A stretch of DNA of 64,000 nt, from assembly GCF_029625215.1 (NCBI RefSeq), contig NZ_CP121197.1, positions 2,542,001-2,606,000 on the forward strand. The letters are read 5' to 3'. Below are positions 46,065 to 55,251 of the stretch, piece after piece. The translations under genes and the position numbers were made by a program. Source of the DNA: Aurantibacillus circumpalustris. GTDB lineage: Bacteria > Bacteroidota > Bacteroidia > B-17B0 > Aurantibacillaceae. The notes below the pieces were generated by a model, which was not told where the DNA came from, made no database searches, and saw only the letters and a list, made by a program, of their open reading frames with translations. Positions within the stretch are counted from its first letter, which is position 1. Every line of letters starts with the position of its first letter.

Positions 46065-46129
46065 GCACGAAGTTAAGCGCTATTTTTTAATCAGGAAAGA
46101 AATTTGTGTTGGAAGTTCGAACTTGTAGC

Positions 46130-46190
46130 CTATATCCTATATAATTTAGCAAGTAACTAATAACTTTGAACTTATAACTGTTAACTTCAA
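46130..46190. repeat. Degenerate AACT/AATAACT intergenic repeat
   Basis: Short iterations such as AAGTAACTAATAACTTTGAA, TTATAACTGTTAACTTCAAC and TAGTAACGATC fill the gap between two minus-strand genes. It looks like the same class as the stretches at 51140-51265 and 53815-53850. Confidence 0.5.
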
Positions 46191-46979
46191 CTAGTAACGA
46201 TCAAGTCTATAATAATCTACCGAATAGTCTTTAGGAATAAAGGGTGGTTTTATTTGTGCAACAATAGAAGGATTATTTATTTTTATTTCTGAAAGTGTAA
46301 AATCAGAATACTGTTGTTTGTTGTCTAAACCCACAATGTCAATTCTTTTTATCGGCAGATAGCTTTGTTTGTCAATAAATAGAGTTGTTATTCTTTTAGT
46401 ATTTTCTGGAAAATCTTTCGTAGTAATCTCAAGTTTAAAGCAGGTGTAGGATCCAATCTGGGTTTCTTCAAGTGTATTAATGATGGCACCTTTCTTAAAA
46501 AAAGGTTCAAAGGGAAGTTGCTCAGTATAATGATTTATAAGGTTGGCGGTTGGAAAGTTCTGTTTGAGCATATCCATTGTAGGCTTGCCCTTTCCGCGAT
46601 TGCCAATCGTGTCTATTGTAACTTTTTTTCTTGAATGATTAAGCGCAACATTTTTCTTCCCATTATAAAATAGTTCAGTTTTAAAAGTAAGGGCGTAAAA
46701 TGTAAACTGACTGGTTAGTTTTAAATTGCAGTGTAACAGAGTGTCTTCACTTTTTTTCTCTAGTAAAATATTAGCCATTGTTTTAAGTGTGTCTTTTCCA
46801 CCAGCAAATTTTTGCATGAAATTACAGGAGTAATTGACAGATTTTACATTTAAGAGAGCGTAACGCGAACGTAATAATATATCATCAGGACTAAGTAGTT
46901 TTACCTTAGAATTAAAGCCAAAAAGGAAAAAAGAGAGAACTACTATTAAAATGGGTGTTTTAAGCTTTGAGTGTATCAT
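46191..46979 (-). CDS. Secreted LolA-like protein
   Basis: A 262-residue protein with a signal anchor or signal peptide (LIVVLSFFLFGFNS). The rest has the extended strand pattern of the LolA/LolB-like unclosed barrel: an early helix (SPDDILLRSRYALLNVKSVNYSCNF), repeated strands, and near the C-terminus TTLFIDKQSYLPIKRIDIVG, which is typical of outer-membrane lipoprotein-sorting-like domains. It has no lipobox. It may carry lipids or lipoproteins in the periplasm; this rests on fold resemblance only. Confidence 0.65.
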   Translation of the reverse strand: MIHSKLKTPILIVVLSFFLFGFNSKVKLLSPDDILLRSRYALLNVKSVNYSCNFMQKFAGGKDTLKTMANILLEKKSEDTLLHCNLKLTSQFTFYALTFKTELFYNGKKNVALNHSRKKVTIDTIGNRGKGKPTMDMLKQNFPTANLINHYTEQLPFEPFFKKGAIINTLEETQIGSYTCFKLEITTKDFPENTKRITTLFIDKQSYLPIKRIDIVGLDNKQQYSDFTLSEIKINNPSIVAQIKPPFIPKDYSVDYYRLDRY

Positions 46980-47259
46980 AAATTTTTAGTACAAAACAAA
47001 GTTACTATTAATTAGGAAAAGTAAATGTTATAGAAAGTAAAAAGAACTGTGTTTTTTCCCACTAGAGATGTGAATTATCACGTAGAAGCTTATCAAGAAT
47101 AAAGCAGTGCAGTATGGAATTGGTAGTTGGAAGCTCAAGTAATACAGAAAGCAGACAGCTTGAGCCAATTTATTGAGAAGTTTCTAAATATTTAGGAATA
47201 TCTGTGATTTTTGAAGAACAACTGTTAGTTAAGTTCGAATTTGTCTGTGATGTTAGACT
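46980..47259. other. Intergenic stretch with inverted repeat
   Basis: No gene is supported in about 280 bases. GCTCAAG (47133-47139) and CTTGAGC (47159-47165) form a perfect 7-bp inverted repeat around a 19-base loop without a T tract. The rest resembles degenerate repeat sequence. Confidence 0.4.
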
Positions 47260-48873
47260 TTATTTAGTGTTTAATAGAAGGCGCAAACCTTTTTCAAATC
47301 CAGGAATTGCAGTTTCCATATGCTCAAGTTTAGGATATACTTCTGCTTTTATTTGAATATGTGAATAGGTTTTGAGGTGTGATGTAAAGTTTTGAAAAAT
47401 GTATAAATTTTTTAAATCATCTTCTGGATTGTTTTCTTCTTTATCACCGTAAACACTGTATACTTTTTTGTCAAGCGTTTTTTCAGGTCTATAGTTTGCA
47501 AACCGATCAATTAAATAGTTGTTTGAATATTCAAGCGAAGGACTTATAGCAATATAATTTTGAAAAAAGGTATTGTTTTCCTCCAGGTCTTTGTATAGAG
47601 CATAAAAAGGAAAGTATCCTCCCAAAGAATGACCCATTAGGGTTGCATTGTTATCCTTACAGCGATAATTTTTTTGTATGTATGGAACTAATTCTTTCTG
47701 TATAAAACTTCTAAAGTTATTCGCACCTCCACAAATGTTACAACTATCTGTTTTGGGAAATGTATAATCCCGTTGTCGTAACGAATCCATCATAAAGGCA
47801 TCGCTATAACCAATGCCAATAAGAATGGTTTTCTGAAGTTTATCATTTTCTTTTCGAAGAAGAAATTCTTTTATGTGATTAAAATAGGCATTAGCATCAA
47901 GAAGATATACAAGCGGGTAAGTTTTATTTTTGGATTTATAATAGTCACTGGGTAATGACACGAAAATTGAAAAGGTATCCTTCACGAATTTCGAAAATAA
48001 AGTTGTGGTGGCAATGTCCTCTTTTTCTTCTGTTTCCTGATAAGATTCTTTGTTATTAGAATCGTATGCTGTCACATTCATCATATAATGATGCGGTGGA
48101 ACTGTCCATTCTCCCAGACTGTTTTTCCTTAAAAAACTCTTTGAAGTACCGCCTAATTTTACATCGTAAGAGATGCGTTTTTCTCTTGTTTTAGCGGGAA
48201 GAAATTCGATGGCGCATATTATCTTTTCCTTCGCGTAGATATTAAATTTTGAAACGTCAACTCGCAACCACCCTTCCTGTATGTTTTGTGTTAGAATAAT
48301 TTGTTTTTCTAATAATCTTTCAGCAGGACGATTGTTTTGATAGGTATAAAAATTCACGCGAAAGCTTATGCTATCATCACTCGATTCACTCATGTATAGA
48401 TTTACAGAAGTTAGTTTTGTAAGGGTGGCTGGTAGTTTTATTAATTGGGCAATTTCAACTATGTCGTTGGCGTTGATTGAACCATCAATAAAATGCAAAC
48501 CAAAATTGTGTCGTTTTAGTCCGAACGTTTTTTCTTTGAGTTTAGATGTTTTAATTGCCACTTCTTCTAAAATAGCTGATTTTCGGAAAAGAGGAATAAG
48601 TTTTTGAGCACTTTGTGTAATGGGAATTTTTAATTCTGAATATCCAATCAACGAAAAAGTGAGGCTATCAAATTGGTTAGTGCCAGGGATGTTAATTGAA
48701 AATGAACCATCACTTAAACTGGTGGTTCCAATGTTCTTATTTTTTATGCCAATGTTTACGAAGGCTAAAGCTTCTTGCGATAAAGGATCAATTACTCTAC
48801 CGCTAATGGCAACCTGGGCTGTTAAACTAGTTATACAAGTAAATAAGATTATGGAACAAAAGAAACGTGCCAC
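47260..48873 (-). CDS. Secreted esterase with N-terminal carboxypeptidase-regulatory-like domain
   Basis: A 537-residue protein with a signal peptide (FFCSIILFTCITSLTAQ). A CarboxypepD_reg-like beta domain covers residues 21-95 (VAISGRVIDPLSQEALAFVNIGIKN ... SFSINIPG). A jelly-roll-like middle covers about 120-285. The C-terminal alpha/beta hydrolase is of the esterase D/IroE type (about 300-537). The likely triad is Ser416 in GHSLGG, Asp477 in YGDKEENN and His518 in KLEHME. IroE-type enzymes cut esters such as siderophores; the substrate here is unknown. The regulatory domain is more often seen ahead of TonB receptors, so its fusion to a hydrolase suggests outer-membrane or surface placement. 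Confidence 0.85.
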   Translation of the reverse strand: MARFFCSIILFTCITSLTAQVAISGRVIDPLSQEALAFVNIGIKNKNIGTTSLSDGSFSINIPGTNQFDSLTFSLIGYSELKIPITQSAQKLIPLFRKSAILEEVAIKTSKLKEKTFGLKRHNFGLHFIDGSINANDIVEIAQLIKLPATLTKLTSVNLYMSESSDDSISFRVNFYTYQNNRPAERLLEKQIILTQNIQEGWLRVDVSKFNIYAKEKIICAIEFLPAKTREKRISYDVKLGGTSKSFLRKNSLGEWTVPPHHYMMNVTAYDSNNKESYQETEEKEDIATTTLFSKFVKDTFSIFVSLPSDYYKSKNKTYPLVYLLDANAYFNHIKEFLLRKENDKLQKTILIGIGYSDAFMMDSLRQRDYTFPKTDSCNICGGANNFRSFIQKELVPYIQKNYRCKDNNATLMGHSLGGYFPFYALYKDLEENNTFFQNYIAISPSLEYSNNYLIDRFANYRPEKTLDKKVYSVYGDKEENNPEDDLKNLYIFQNFTSHLKTYSHIQIKAEVYPKLEHMETAIPGFEKGLRLLLNTK

Positions 48874-48931
48874 GCAATAAAATTGAAAGACTAAATTAAG
48901 CTTCCAGAAGGTAGTGTTGAACGTGAAAAAG

Positions 48932-49882
48932 TTATTCTTTCACAATTTTTTTGGTGAATAGCAGTTCCATTTTATCATACACTTGCAAAAAGTAAATTCC
49001 GTTTTGCAAGGAACTGACATCAATAGTTTGAGTGCCTTCCAAATTTTGTTTACAAATGCTTTTACCAAGAAGGTCACAGATCTCAAGACGAAGAGATTGT
49101 GTGGAGGATTTATTTTCTATTGTCAAATTATTGGAAGCTGGGTTTGGAAAAACGGCAAATATATTTTCATTTTCATTTTCTGTAATGCCAGTAATATTTT
49201 GGAAATCACAAGGTCTATTCGTAAATTGTTTGGTGCCGAATTGTGAATCCTTGTAACAGAGATTTGTCTGGAACCAATCTGCGTCGCAAAAGCCCCTCGA
49301 AAAGTTGTAGTAATTGAATAAAAATCTATTGCAACCAAAACGTTCAGTAATAGTCGCCGCATAGTTGCTTGCTTGATTGGGAAAACTTCCTCCAGCGTAT
49401 CTAACAAATAGTCGTTTTAAATTGAAACCATTCTGATTTATTGTTGTTGTTGAATCTACGGTAATCGTGTATACGTACACTGCATTGCTATCAGTGCTAT
49501 AAAGGTTAGTTCTCACTGAAGTTTGCCAACTTTGCCCGGCTTGAGTATTAAAATTATAAAGAATTTCCCATTGATTTCGGGTACCTCTGTTTGACATAAA
49601 AATAGTATCTCCTTTTTGTTTAATGAGGGTGGTTTTGGCTATACCTTGGTCACATTCTAGGTAAAACCGATTGTGTGTTAATACTTTTAATGTGTCTGAA
49701 TTTAAAATTGAATCTTTCTTATAAATTATTTTTTCGAGATATGTGTATTGCCAAGCAGGATTGCCGCCGCCCGACCAATAAATATTATAACTCCATTCCG
49801 CACCAGGTGGAGAAAAAACAACTTGTGATTTTGTGGTAGAAGCTATAAGGGAAATTAAAAGTAGGAGTACTATTTTTTTCAA
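48932..49882 (-). CDS. Secreted T9SS type A sorted protein
   Basis: A 316-residue protein with a signal peptide (IVLLLLISLIASTTKSQ). An unassigned domain of about 220 residues starts VVFSPPGAEWSYNIYW and holds Tyr/Trp-rich strands and four cysteines. A type A sorting domain follows from about residue 240 (VFPNPASNNLTIENKSS ... GIYFLQVY ... KKIVKE). The N-terminal domain is not one I recognise beyond being common in small Bacteroidota secreted proteins. It lies 58 bases upstream of the esterase on the same strand. Confidence 0.85.
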   Translation of the reverse strand: MKKIVLLLLISLIASTTKSQVVFSPPGAEWSYNIYWSGGGNPAWQYTYLEKIIYKKDSILNSDTLKVLTHNRFYLECDQGIAKTTLIKQKGDTIFMSNRGTRNQWEILYNFNTQAGQSWQTSVRTNLYSTDSNAVYVYTITVDSTTTINQNGFNLKRLFVRYAGGSFPNQASNYAATITERFGCNRFLFNYYNFSRGFCDADWFQTNLCYKDSQFGTKQFTNRPCDFQNITGITENENENIFAVFPNPASNNLTIENKSSTQSLRLEICDLLGKSICKQNLEGTQTIDVSSLQNGIYFLQVYDKMELLFTKKIVKE

Positions 49883-49955
49883 GGCGTAGGGTTTTAGGTT
49901 ATATAAATTTACAAAATTCTATCCTTCTTTCACAGCCGAACTCCATAAGTGGCTG

Positions 49956-50135
49956 CTATTCTTTTTTCTTTGGCGCTGTTTTTTTAGACCTAGATTTTCC
50001 ATTTTCAGCCAAAGCTTTTTGTAGCAAATATTCAATTTGCCCGTTAACGCTTCTGAATTCATCGTCGGCCCATTTCTGGAGCTCCTTCAGCGTTTCGGGA
50101 TTTACCCTAAGTACAAATGCTTTTTTTTCTGCCAT
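49956..50135 (-). CDS. Arc-type ribbon-helix-helix DNA-binding protein
   Basis: A 59-residue protein that translates as MAEKKAFVLRVNPETLKEL and continues QKWADDEFRSVNGQIEYLL, then a basic Lys-rich tail. One strand followed by two helices is the Arc/CopG ribbon-helix-helix layout; FVLRVNPE would be the DNA-contacting strand and NGQIEYLL the second helix. It lies 63 bases downstream of the SPFH gene on the same strand. This pairing recurs in other bacteria. It may regulate the SPFH gene; that is inference. Confidence 0.85.
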   Translation of the reverse strand: MAEKKAFVLRVNPETLKELQKWADDEFRSVNGQIEYLLQKALAENGKSRSKKTAPKKKE

Positions 50136-50149
50136 AACTCAGATTTAAT

Positions 50150-50192
50150 AACCACATAGTCGCATAGATTTGAAATATGCTTCTATGTGGTT
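50150..50192. repeat. Two-step hairpin between the SPFH and Arc genes
   Basis: AACCACATAG (50150-50159) pairs perfectly with CTATGTGGTT (50183-50192). Inside it GCATA (50162-50166) pairs with TATGC (50176-50180). The CACATAG wording is that of a common Bacteroidota intergenic repeat. It could reduce read-through from SPFH into the Arc gene. Confidence 0.6.
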
Positions 50193-50198
50193 TTATTC

Positions 50199-51053
50199 TT
50201 AATGATGAAGTGTACCAGTATTCACTATTGGGTTCACTTCTTTATCCCCGCACAGCACTACCAATAAATTACTTACCATGGCTGCTTTTCGTTCTTCATC
50301 GAGATGTACAATTTCACGCTCTGATAATTTAGCTAAGGCCATTTCTACCATGCCCACAGCGCCTTCTACAATTTGTCTTCTCGCTGCTACTACCGCAGAG
50401 GCTTGTTGTCTTCTTAACATAGCCCCAGCAATTTCTTGCGCATACGCCAGGTGACTAATACGAGCTTCTAATACTTTGATGCCGGCGGGAGCTAAGCGTT
50501 CATTTAATTCATTTTCGAGCATCTGATTTACTTTTTCAGCTCCTCCGCGTAAAGTTACTTCAGCCGTTTCTTCTTCAAAATTGTCGTATGGACAAGCACC
50601 TGCTAAATGTCTTACAGCGGCTTCACTTTGAATGTGTACGTATTTTGTATAATCGTCTACCTCAAAACTTGCTTTGGCGGTGTCTTTTACTTGCCAAACA
50701 ATTACTGCGGCAATTTCAACAGGGTTACCAATTTTGTCGTTTACTTTTAATGATTGTCCATTAAGATTCCGTGCTCTCAAAGAAATGTTACTTCTTATAT
50801 AAAAAGGATTCACCCAATGAAAACCACTGTCTTTAACGGTACCACTATAGGTTCCAAATAAAACAAGAACTGTTGCTTCATTCGGATTAAGAATTAAAAA
50901 ACCCTTACTAAAGAATGCAAACAATAATAAAAAGGGTGCAGCTAGTAAAACCAGTTTCATTGAAAAGGCAAAAATAGTTCCTGCAAGTAATGCTAAGCAA
51001 AGTACAGCAATTCCGTATCCGGAAGCTGGCTTTAAAATTTTTTCTTCGTTCAT
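50199..51053 (-). CDS. SPFH/band 7 domain membrane protein
   Basis: A 284-residue protein. Two adjacent N-terminal hydrophobic segments (residues of about 13-30 and 33-55) are followed by an SPFH domain ([18 protein letters not shown], then GFHWVNPF, then [17 protein letters not shown]) and an Ala/Glu-rich helix ([27 protein letters not shown]). Such stomatin/prohibitin-like proteins form large membrane rings that organise membrane zones or proteases. It heads a unit with the Arc-type regulator. A matching promoter is visible upstream. Confidence 0.92.
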   Translation of the reverse strand: MNEEKILKPASGYGIAVLCLALLAGTIFAFSMKLVLLAAPFLLLFAFFSKGFLILNPNEATVLVLFGTYSGTVKDSGFHWVNPFYIRSNISLRARNLNGQSLKVNDKIGNPVEIAAVIVWQVKDTAKASFEVDDYTKYVHIQSEAAVRHLAGACPYDNFEEETAEVTLRGGAEKVNQMLENELNERLAPAGIKVLEARISHLAYAQEIAGAMLRRQQASAVVAARRQIVEGAVGMVEMALAKLSEREIVHLDEERKAAMVSNLLVVLCGDKEVNPIVNTGTLHH

Positions 51054-51077
51054 AACTTTGATATTAAAATGATATCA

Positions 51078-51109
51078 TAAAGGTATCGAATAAAAATTCA
51101 AATTTGCAA
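51078..51109 (-). promoter_or_regulatory. Candidate SPFH promoter with adjoining palindrome
   Basis: On the minus strand TTG (51109-51107), a 21-base spacer and TACCTTTA (51085-51078, 7 of 8 to consensus) lie 24 bases before the start. A perfect palindrome, ATGATATCAT (51069-51078), abuts the -7 element and could be a repressor site, possibly for the neighbouring ribbon-helix-helix protein. Confidence 0.5.
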
Positions 51110-51139
51110 GAAAAATCGTAAAAAATCGGATGAGCGGTT

Positions 51140-51265
51140 TATTTTTTAGTCGATAGTCAAATGGCAATTGTTGTTGGTGTATAGTTAATAGTCAGTGCTT
51201 GTATGTCGATAGTAATTGTTAGTATTTGATAGTCAATAGTTTATGGTCTTTCACTGAAGATGTAA
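51140..51265. repeat. Degenerate GATAGTCAATAGT-type intergenic repeat
   Basis: Short iterations such as TAGTCGATAGTCAAATG, TATAGTTAATAGTCAGTG, GTCGATAGTAATTG and TTGATAGTCAATAGTTTATG. The same wording recurs at 53815-53850 on the other side of the following gene. Confidence 0.65.
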
Positions 51266-51314
51266 TTAACAGAATTTGGCATTATTGTTGTTTAGTTTAG
51301 TAACTAATTACCCG

Positions 51315-53813
51315 ATGCGTAAAATCACAACCTATTTTCTTTGTACGTATATTCTTTGTCTGGTTGCTCCCCGATATAACGCGCAAGGATTTGGTTTAAA
51401 TTATGATTTTGAGTCATCAACCCCTTCAACAATTACCTTAAATAACCAGTTGAGCGGTTGGAATATAAGCCATGGCGTCTGGGGTGGAGGTATCACCACT
51501 TGTAATCAAATAAATTGTTGTGCTTTACCTCCCAATGGTTCTGAATTAATAGAAGCGCCGAACGGTTTTATTGATCCGATTATCGGAGCTATCTACCCTG
51601 TTTATTCAGTTTTTGGGGACTCTGCTGGCAATCCTAATGGAAGCCTTATTAACACCCACCTAAACATGTCTTTAAGTGGGGATAAATTTTTAAGACTTAA
51701 TAATAAGGTGGGTGGTACGGCCGGGAATCGAATTGAAAGTTTAACCCGTACTTTATCTGTTACCGCAACCATGAACGTATTAGATGTTGCTTATATGATT
51801 CTCACAAACGGTGCGCACAATTGTTGTGAATCACCTGGCTTTAGAATGACTATTAGTTCGTCTACCTGTGCCATAGTTTTTAACAGCACTTGCCCAAACC
51901 TTGGTAACAGTCCAACTTTTTATGTACCGGTCACTGGTCAGTTGAGTACAAATCCTAATAGCATTATGTTTAGTAAATGGCGAGTGAAACGCTTTGATTT
52001 AACCGATTACATTGGTCAAAACGTTACGTTAACTATTAACGCCTGTGGTTGTTTATTTGATGGTCATTTTGGTTATGCTTATGTGGATACAAGGTTTGGT
52101 ACTGGCATGTTTACCGTTTATAATATGGCAATTCCCGGAGGAACTGTGAATGTACCTTACTGCAAAAGAGATTCCTTAGTTATATACGGACCAAAGTTTT
52201 ATAACACTTACGATTGGTCTGGTCCGCAGGGTTTTTCATCCAGTTCTCCAAATATTGTTCCAACGGTTTCGGGTGTGTACACATTAAATTTAGATATGGC
52301 AATTCCCTGTGACGCGGGAACTAAGACGATTAGTGTAAATTTTTTACCAGAACCTTTTATTTATAGTTCAACCTCATCAATTTGCCCCGGCGGAACCGCC
52401 ATATTAACTGCCAGTGGAAGTGCTAGTTATACGTGGACACACAATGGCTCAACAAGTCCAAGTGTTGCAGTTAGTGCTTTTCAAAACACTGCCTATTCTG
52501 TAATTTGTCTTGATACAAACGGTTGCCTTGCTCCAGCTTTTTTTACGATCGCTATGTTAAGCGAACCAACTTTAACTATTCACACTAATCCAAAAATTTG
52601 TGTAGGAGATGTTATGAAAATCTCTGCTTTTGGAGCAAACACATACAGTTGGCAGAGTTCCAACGGCTATGTTGGGAATTTGCAACAAGTACTAATTAAC
52701 TCAAATTCATATCCCGAAGTTGTTACCTTCTCTCTTGCAGGAACCGCAGCGAATAGTTGTACTTCTACAGCCAGTTATTCTATTAAATCTTACCCTTTAC
52801 CCCTGGCACTCATTAATATTACTCCTTCGCAAACAGTATGTGTAAATTCGGGTTTAAATATGTCGGGTACTGGCGGTGTTCGCTATGAATGGAGGGGACC
52901 GGCCAATTTTTTTAATACCAAACAAAACGCTTATTTTATCCCCAGTAGTTTAATTCAGGCAGGTGAATACACGCTGTGTGCTATAGATACTAACGGTTGT
53001 AGAGGTTATAGTACAAAAACGATTGCTTTAAATGATCTCCCTTACGGACAATTAAAAGGCGTTTTATCAGGATGCGCACCATTTTTGGCTGAATTTGAAT
53101 TTGTTCAAACAGGTTCAAGAAGAACCAAACTCCTAAGTTCGGAATGGAAAATTGAAAACGTTGTTTACAGCGAAAAAATGTTCAGCCATTGGATTAAGAG
53201 CTCAGGAAATTTTTTGGTAGAAGGAAATATGTTAGATTCCAATGCCTGCGCAAACACCTATTCTTTCTATGTAAATTCATATCCAAAACCGCGGGCCGAT
53301 TTTCAATATGCCCCACAACAGCCAGTGGAAAATCAAGATTATATTGAATTTACAGATATGTCAACAGGCGAGAACCTAACAAAATGGAACTGGTTTTTCT
53401 ATAACAATCAAAATAATTCGACTAATCAAAATGTTTCGTTTTTATTCGAAAATGAAGGTGTGTATGCCGTAGCACATCTGGTTCAAAACGAATGGGGATG
53501 TGCAGACAGCCTAGTTCAAGAAATTAAAGTTTTCCCAGATATTGCCATCTTTGTTCCTAATGCATTTACGCCAAACGGTGACGAAAGAAACCCAAGCTTT
53601 AAACCCGTTACTAGGGGTATTTTATCTTATCGTCTTCAAGTATTTAGCCGTTGGGGTCAACTTATTTATGATGGAAACGAAAAGGACCCGGGCTGGGATG
53701 GTACTTTCGGGGAGGCCGATTGTCAAGAAGGTGTATATGTATGGAAACTAAGCGCGAAAGATGCACGTAACAATGAAAATGAACAGAAAGGGTTTGTTGA
53801 TTTGATAAGGTAG
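51315..53813 (+). CDS. Large T9SS type B sorted surface protein
   Basis: An 832-residue secreted protein. ATG 51315 gives a signal peptide (MRKITTYFLCTYILCLVAP, cleaved near NAQ). The first 270 residues form a lectin-like or jelly-roll domain with many cysteines (NQINCCALPPNGSE, GAHNCCESPGF, NACGCLFDGHFGYAYVD). Ig-like domains (WTHNGSTSPSVAV and similar) and a PKD-type domain (EFTDMSTGENLTKWNWFF) follow. The chain ends in a type B sorting domain (FVPNAFTPNGDERNPSF, LQVFSRWGQLIYDG, PGWDGTFGEADCQEGVYVWKL). No PorP/SprF gene is adjacent. Its job is probably adhesion; the ligand is unknown. Confidence 0.9.
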   Translation: MRKITTYFLCTYILCLVAPRYNAQGFGLNYDFESSTPSTITLNNQLSGWNISHGVWGGGITTCNQINCCALPPNGSELIEAPNGFIDPIIGAIYPVYSVFGDSAGNPNGSLINTHLNMSLSGDKFLRLNNKVGGTAGNRIESLTRTLSVTATMNVLDVAYMILTNGAHNCCESPGFRMTISSSTCAIVFNSTCPNLGNSPTFYVPVTGQLSTNPNSIMFSKWRVKRFDLTDYIGQNVTLTINACGCLFDGHFGYAYVDTRFGTGMFTVYNMAIPGGTVNVPYCKRDSLVIYGPKFYNTYDWSGPQGFSSSSPNIVPTVSGVYTLNLDMAIPCDAGTKTISVNFLPEPFIYSSTSSICPGGTAILTASGSASYTWTHNGSTSPSVAVSAFQNTAYSVICLDTNGCLAPAFFTIAMLSEPTLTIHTNPKICVGDVMKISAFGANTYSWQSSNGYVGNLQQVLINSNSYPEVVTFSLAGTAANSCTSTASYSIKSYPLPLALINITPSQTVCVNSGLNMSGTGGVRYEWRGPANFFNTKQNAYFIPSSLIQAGEYTLCAIDTNGCRGYSTKTIALNDLPYGQLKGVLSGCAPFLAEFEFVQTGSRRTKLLSSEWKIENVVYSEKMFSHWIKSSGNFLVEGNMLDSNACANTYSFYVNSYPKPRADFQYAPQQPVENQDYIEFTDMSTGENLTKWNWFFYNNQNNSTNQNVSFLFENEGVYAVAHLVQNEWGCADSLVQEIKVFPDIAIFVPNAFTPNGDERNPSFKPVTRGILSYRLQVFSRWGQLIYDGNEKDPGWDGTFGEADCQEGVYVWKLSAKDARNNENEQKGFVDLIR

Positions 53814-53814
53814 A

Positions 53815-53940
53815 AAGTCTATGTTCAATAGTTGAAAGTCGATGGTCGATTACTGCTTACTGGTTACTGCCCAAAGTCTTCTCATAGTGTTCCTCCGTGT
53901 ACTCAGTGTCTCAGCGATTTTCGCCTCTTTAACAGCAATG
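53815..53940. repeat. Degenerate intergenic repeats of two types
   Basis: The first part repeats the GTCTATGTTCAATAGTTGAA wording of 51140-51265. The second part (AGTGTTCCTCCGTGTACTC, then AGTGTCTCAGCG) is a reverse-orientation relative of the CACAGAG-type repeat at 39100-39170. It fills the gap between convergent genes. Confidence 0.55.
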
Positions 53941-53956
53941 CCCATGGCTAAAAAAT

Positions 53957-55099
53957 CTATATCCCCTGCAAATCCAAACCTTCACTATCAATCATGGTTA
54001 CCCATTTGCCCATTTTTTTTTGAATGATTTTAAAATGATGTTGGTCTTCGGGTGTTATAAATGAAAATGCATCGCCAGGAGACTCAGCGCGGCCAGTTCT
54101 GCCAATACGATGAATGTAGTCTTTAGGAGAGCGTGGTAATTCGTAATTGATTACATGGGGTAAAAATTTAATATCAATACCACGTGATAATAAATCAGTA
54201 GTTACTAAAACGCGCAGTGTACCTTTTTTAAAGCGACTCAAAGCTTCTGTTCTTGCTTCCTGACTTTTTTTGCCATGCATGGCCGACGCATCAATACCGT
54301 TTTTTCTCAATTTATCGGCAACATTATCTGCTTTGTAGGAGGAAGAAGTAAATACCAACACTTGTTTCATGGCATTGTGTTTAATGAGGTAGCGCAAAAG
54401 CGGACCTTTTTTTTCTTCACTTACAAAATAGCCGAGTTGAGAAATTAAATCGATGTTATTTTTTTCTTCTTCAATTTTTATAACAACCGGATCTCGCAAC
54501 ACAAGTTGTTTCAGGCCTTCCAGATCTTCACTCAGAGTTGCAGAGAATAAAAGATTTTGACGTTTTTTCGGAAGCATTGCAAATATTTTTTGCATTTCTT
54601 CTTTAAAACCAAGATTGAGCATTTTATCTGCTTCATCTAATACAAGTGTATCAATTTCTGAAAGATGAACAGCGTTGCTTTCTACGAGTTCTATTAAACG
54701 ACCGGGTGTTGCTACAAGTACGTTTACTCCTTGCAGAGCCATCATTTGCGGGTTAATAGAAACGCCACCATATACGGCAAGTGATTTTATTTTTTGCGGC
54801 AAATTTGTTCCAAACACATAAAATACTTCTCTTACTTGCGCCGCAAGTTCGCGGGTAGGAACAAGCACTAATACTTTTACGTGTCGGTTTTTTGAAGCGG
54901 TATTGCCTTGTAAATTTTGTAGAATGGGTAATACGTACGAAGCAGTTTTTCCTGAACCTGTTTGTGCAATCCCTAAAATATCTCTCCGTTTAAGAATAGC
55001 TGGTATGGCTTCTTTTTGAATGGGATAGGGTTCGCTATATTTTTGCTCGGCTAAGGCCTGAATTAAAGAAGGAGGAAGACCGAGTGCTGAAAAAGGCAT
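53957..55099 (-). CDS. DEAD-box ATP-dependent RNA helicase, minimal core
   Basis: A 380-residue helicase with all core motifs: Q motif (YPIQKEAIP), motif I AQTGSGKT (45-52), Ia PTRELAAQ (81-88), Ib TPGRL (131-135), II DEAD (155-158), III SAT (186-188), V TDLLSRGID (301-309) and VI HRIGRTGR (330-337). It unwinds short RNA duplexes in ribosome assembly, mRNA decay or cold adaptation. The chain stops about 35 residues after motif VI, so the basic tail of RhlE/DeaD-type proteins is missing. The paralogue identity within the DEAD family is therefore left open. Confidence 0.95.
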   Translation of the reverse strand: MPFSALGLPPSLIQALAEQKYSEPYPIQKEAIPAILKRRDILGIAQTGSGKTASYVLPILQNLQGNTASKNRHVKVLVLVPTRELAAQVREVFYVFGTNLPQKIKSLAVYGGVSINPQMMALQGVNVLVATPGRLIELVESNAVHLSEIDTLVLDEADKMLNLGFKEEMQKIFAMLPKKRQNLLFSATLSEDLEGLKQLVLRDPVVIKIEEEKNNIDLISQLGYFVSEEKKGPLLRYLIKHNAMKQVLVFTSSSYKADNVADKLRKNGIDASAMHGKKSQEARTEALSRFKKGTLRVLVTTDLLSRGIDIKFLPHVINYELPRSPKDYIHRIGRTGRAESPGDAFSFITPEDQHHFKIIQKKMGKWVTMIDSEGLDLQGI

Positions 55100-55251
55100 G
55101 TTTTGTTATTCTTGAATGAGGTGTAAATATAAACAAATAGAAAGTTGTTTGTTTAAGGGCTTTTATTAATCTTCTAGTTCTATGAAAACCAAAAATAAGA
55201 ATTGTTATACGGTGTTAATTTTTTAATGATACTTAACAGTGTTTATGCATC

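Noticed and set aside
48368-49256. Plus-strand frames of 74-87 codons opposite the esterase and type A genes
   Set aside because: The minus-strand genes have full domains and signal peptides. The plus-strand frames have none.
53613-53642. A further AGGGGT ... GTC-like pair resembling the ECF motif
   Set aside because: It is inside the type B coding sequence, the spacing is 12 and the second box is CGTCTT, so it is treated as chance.
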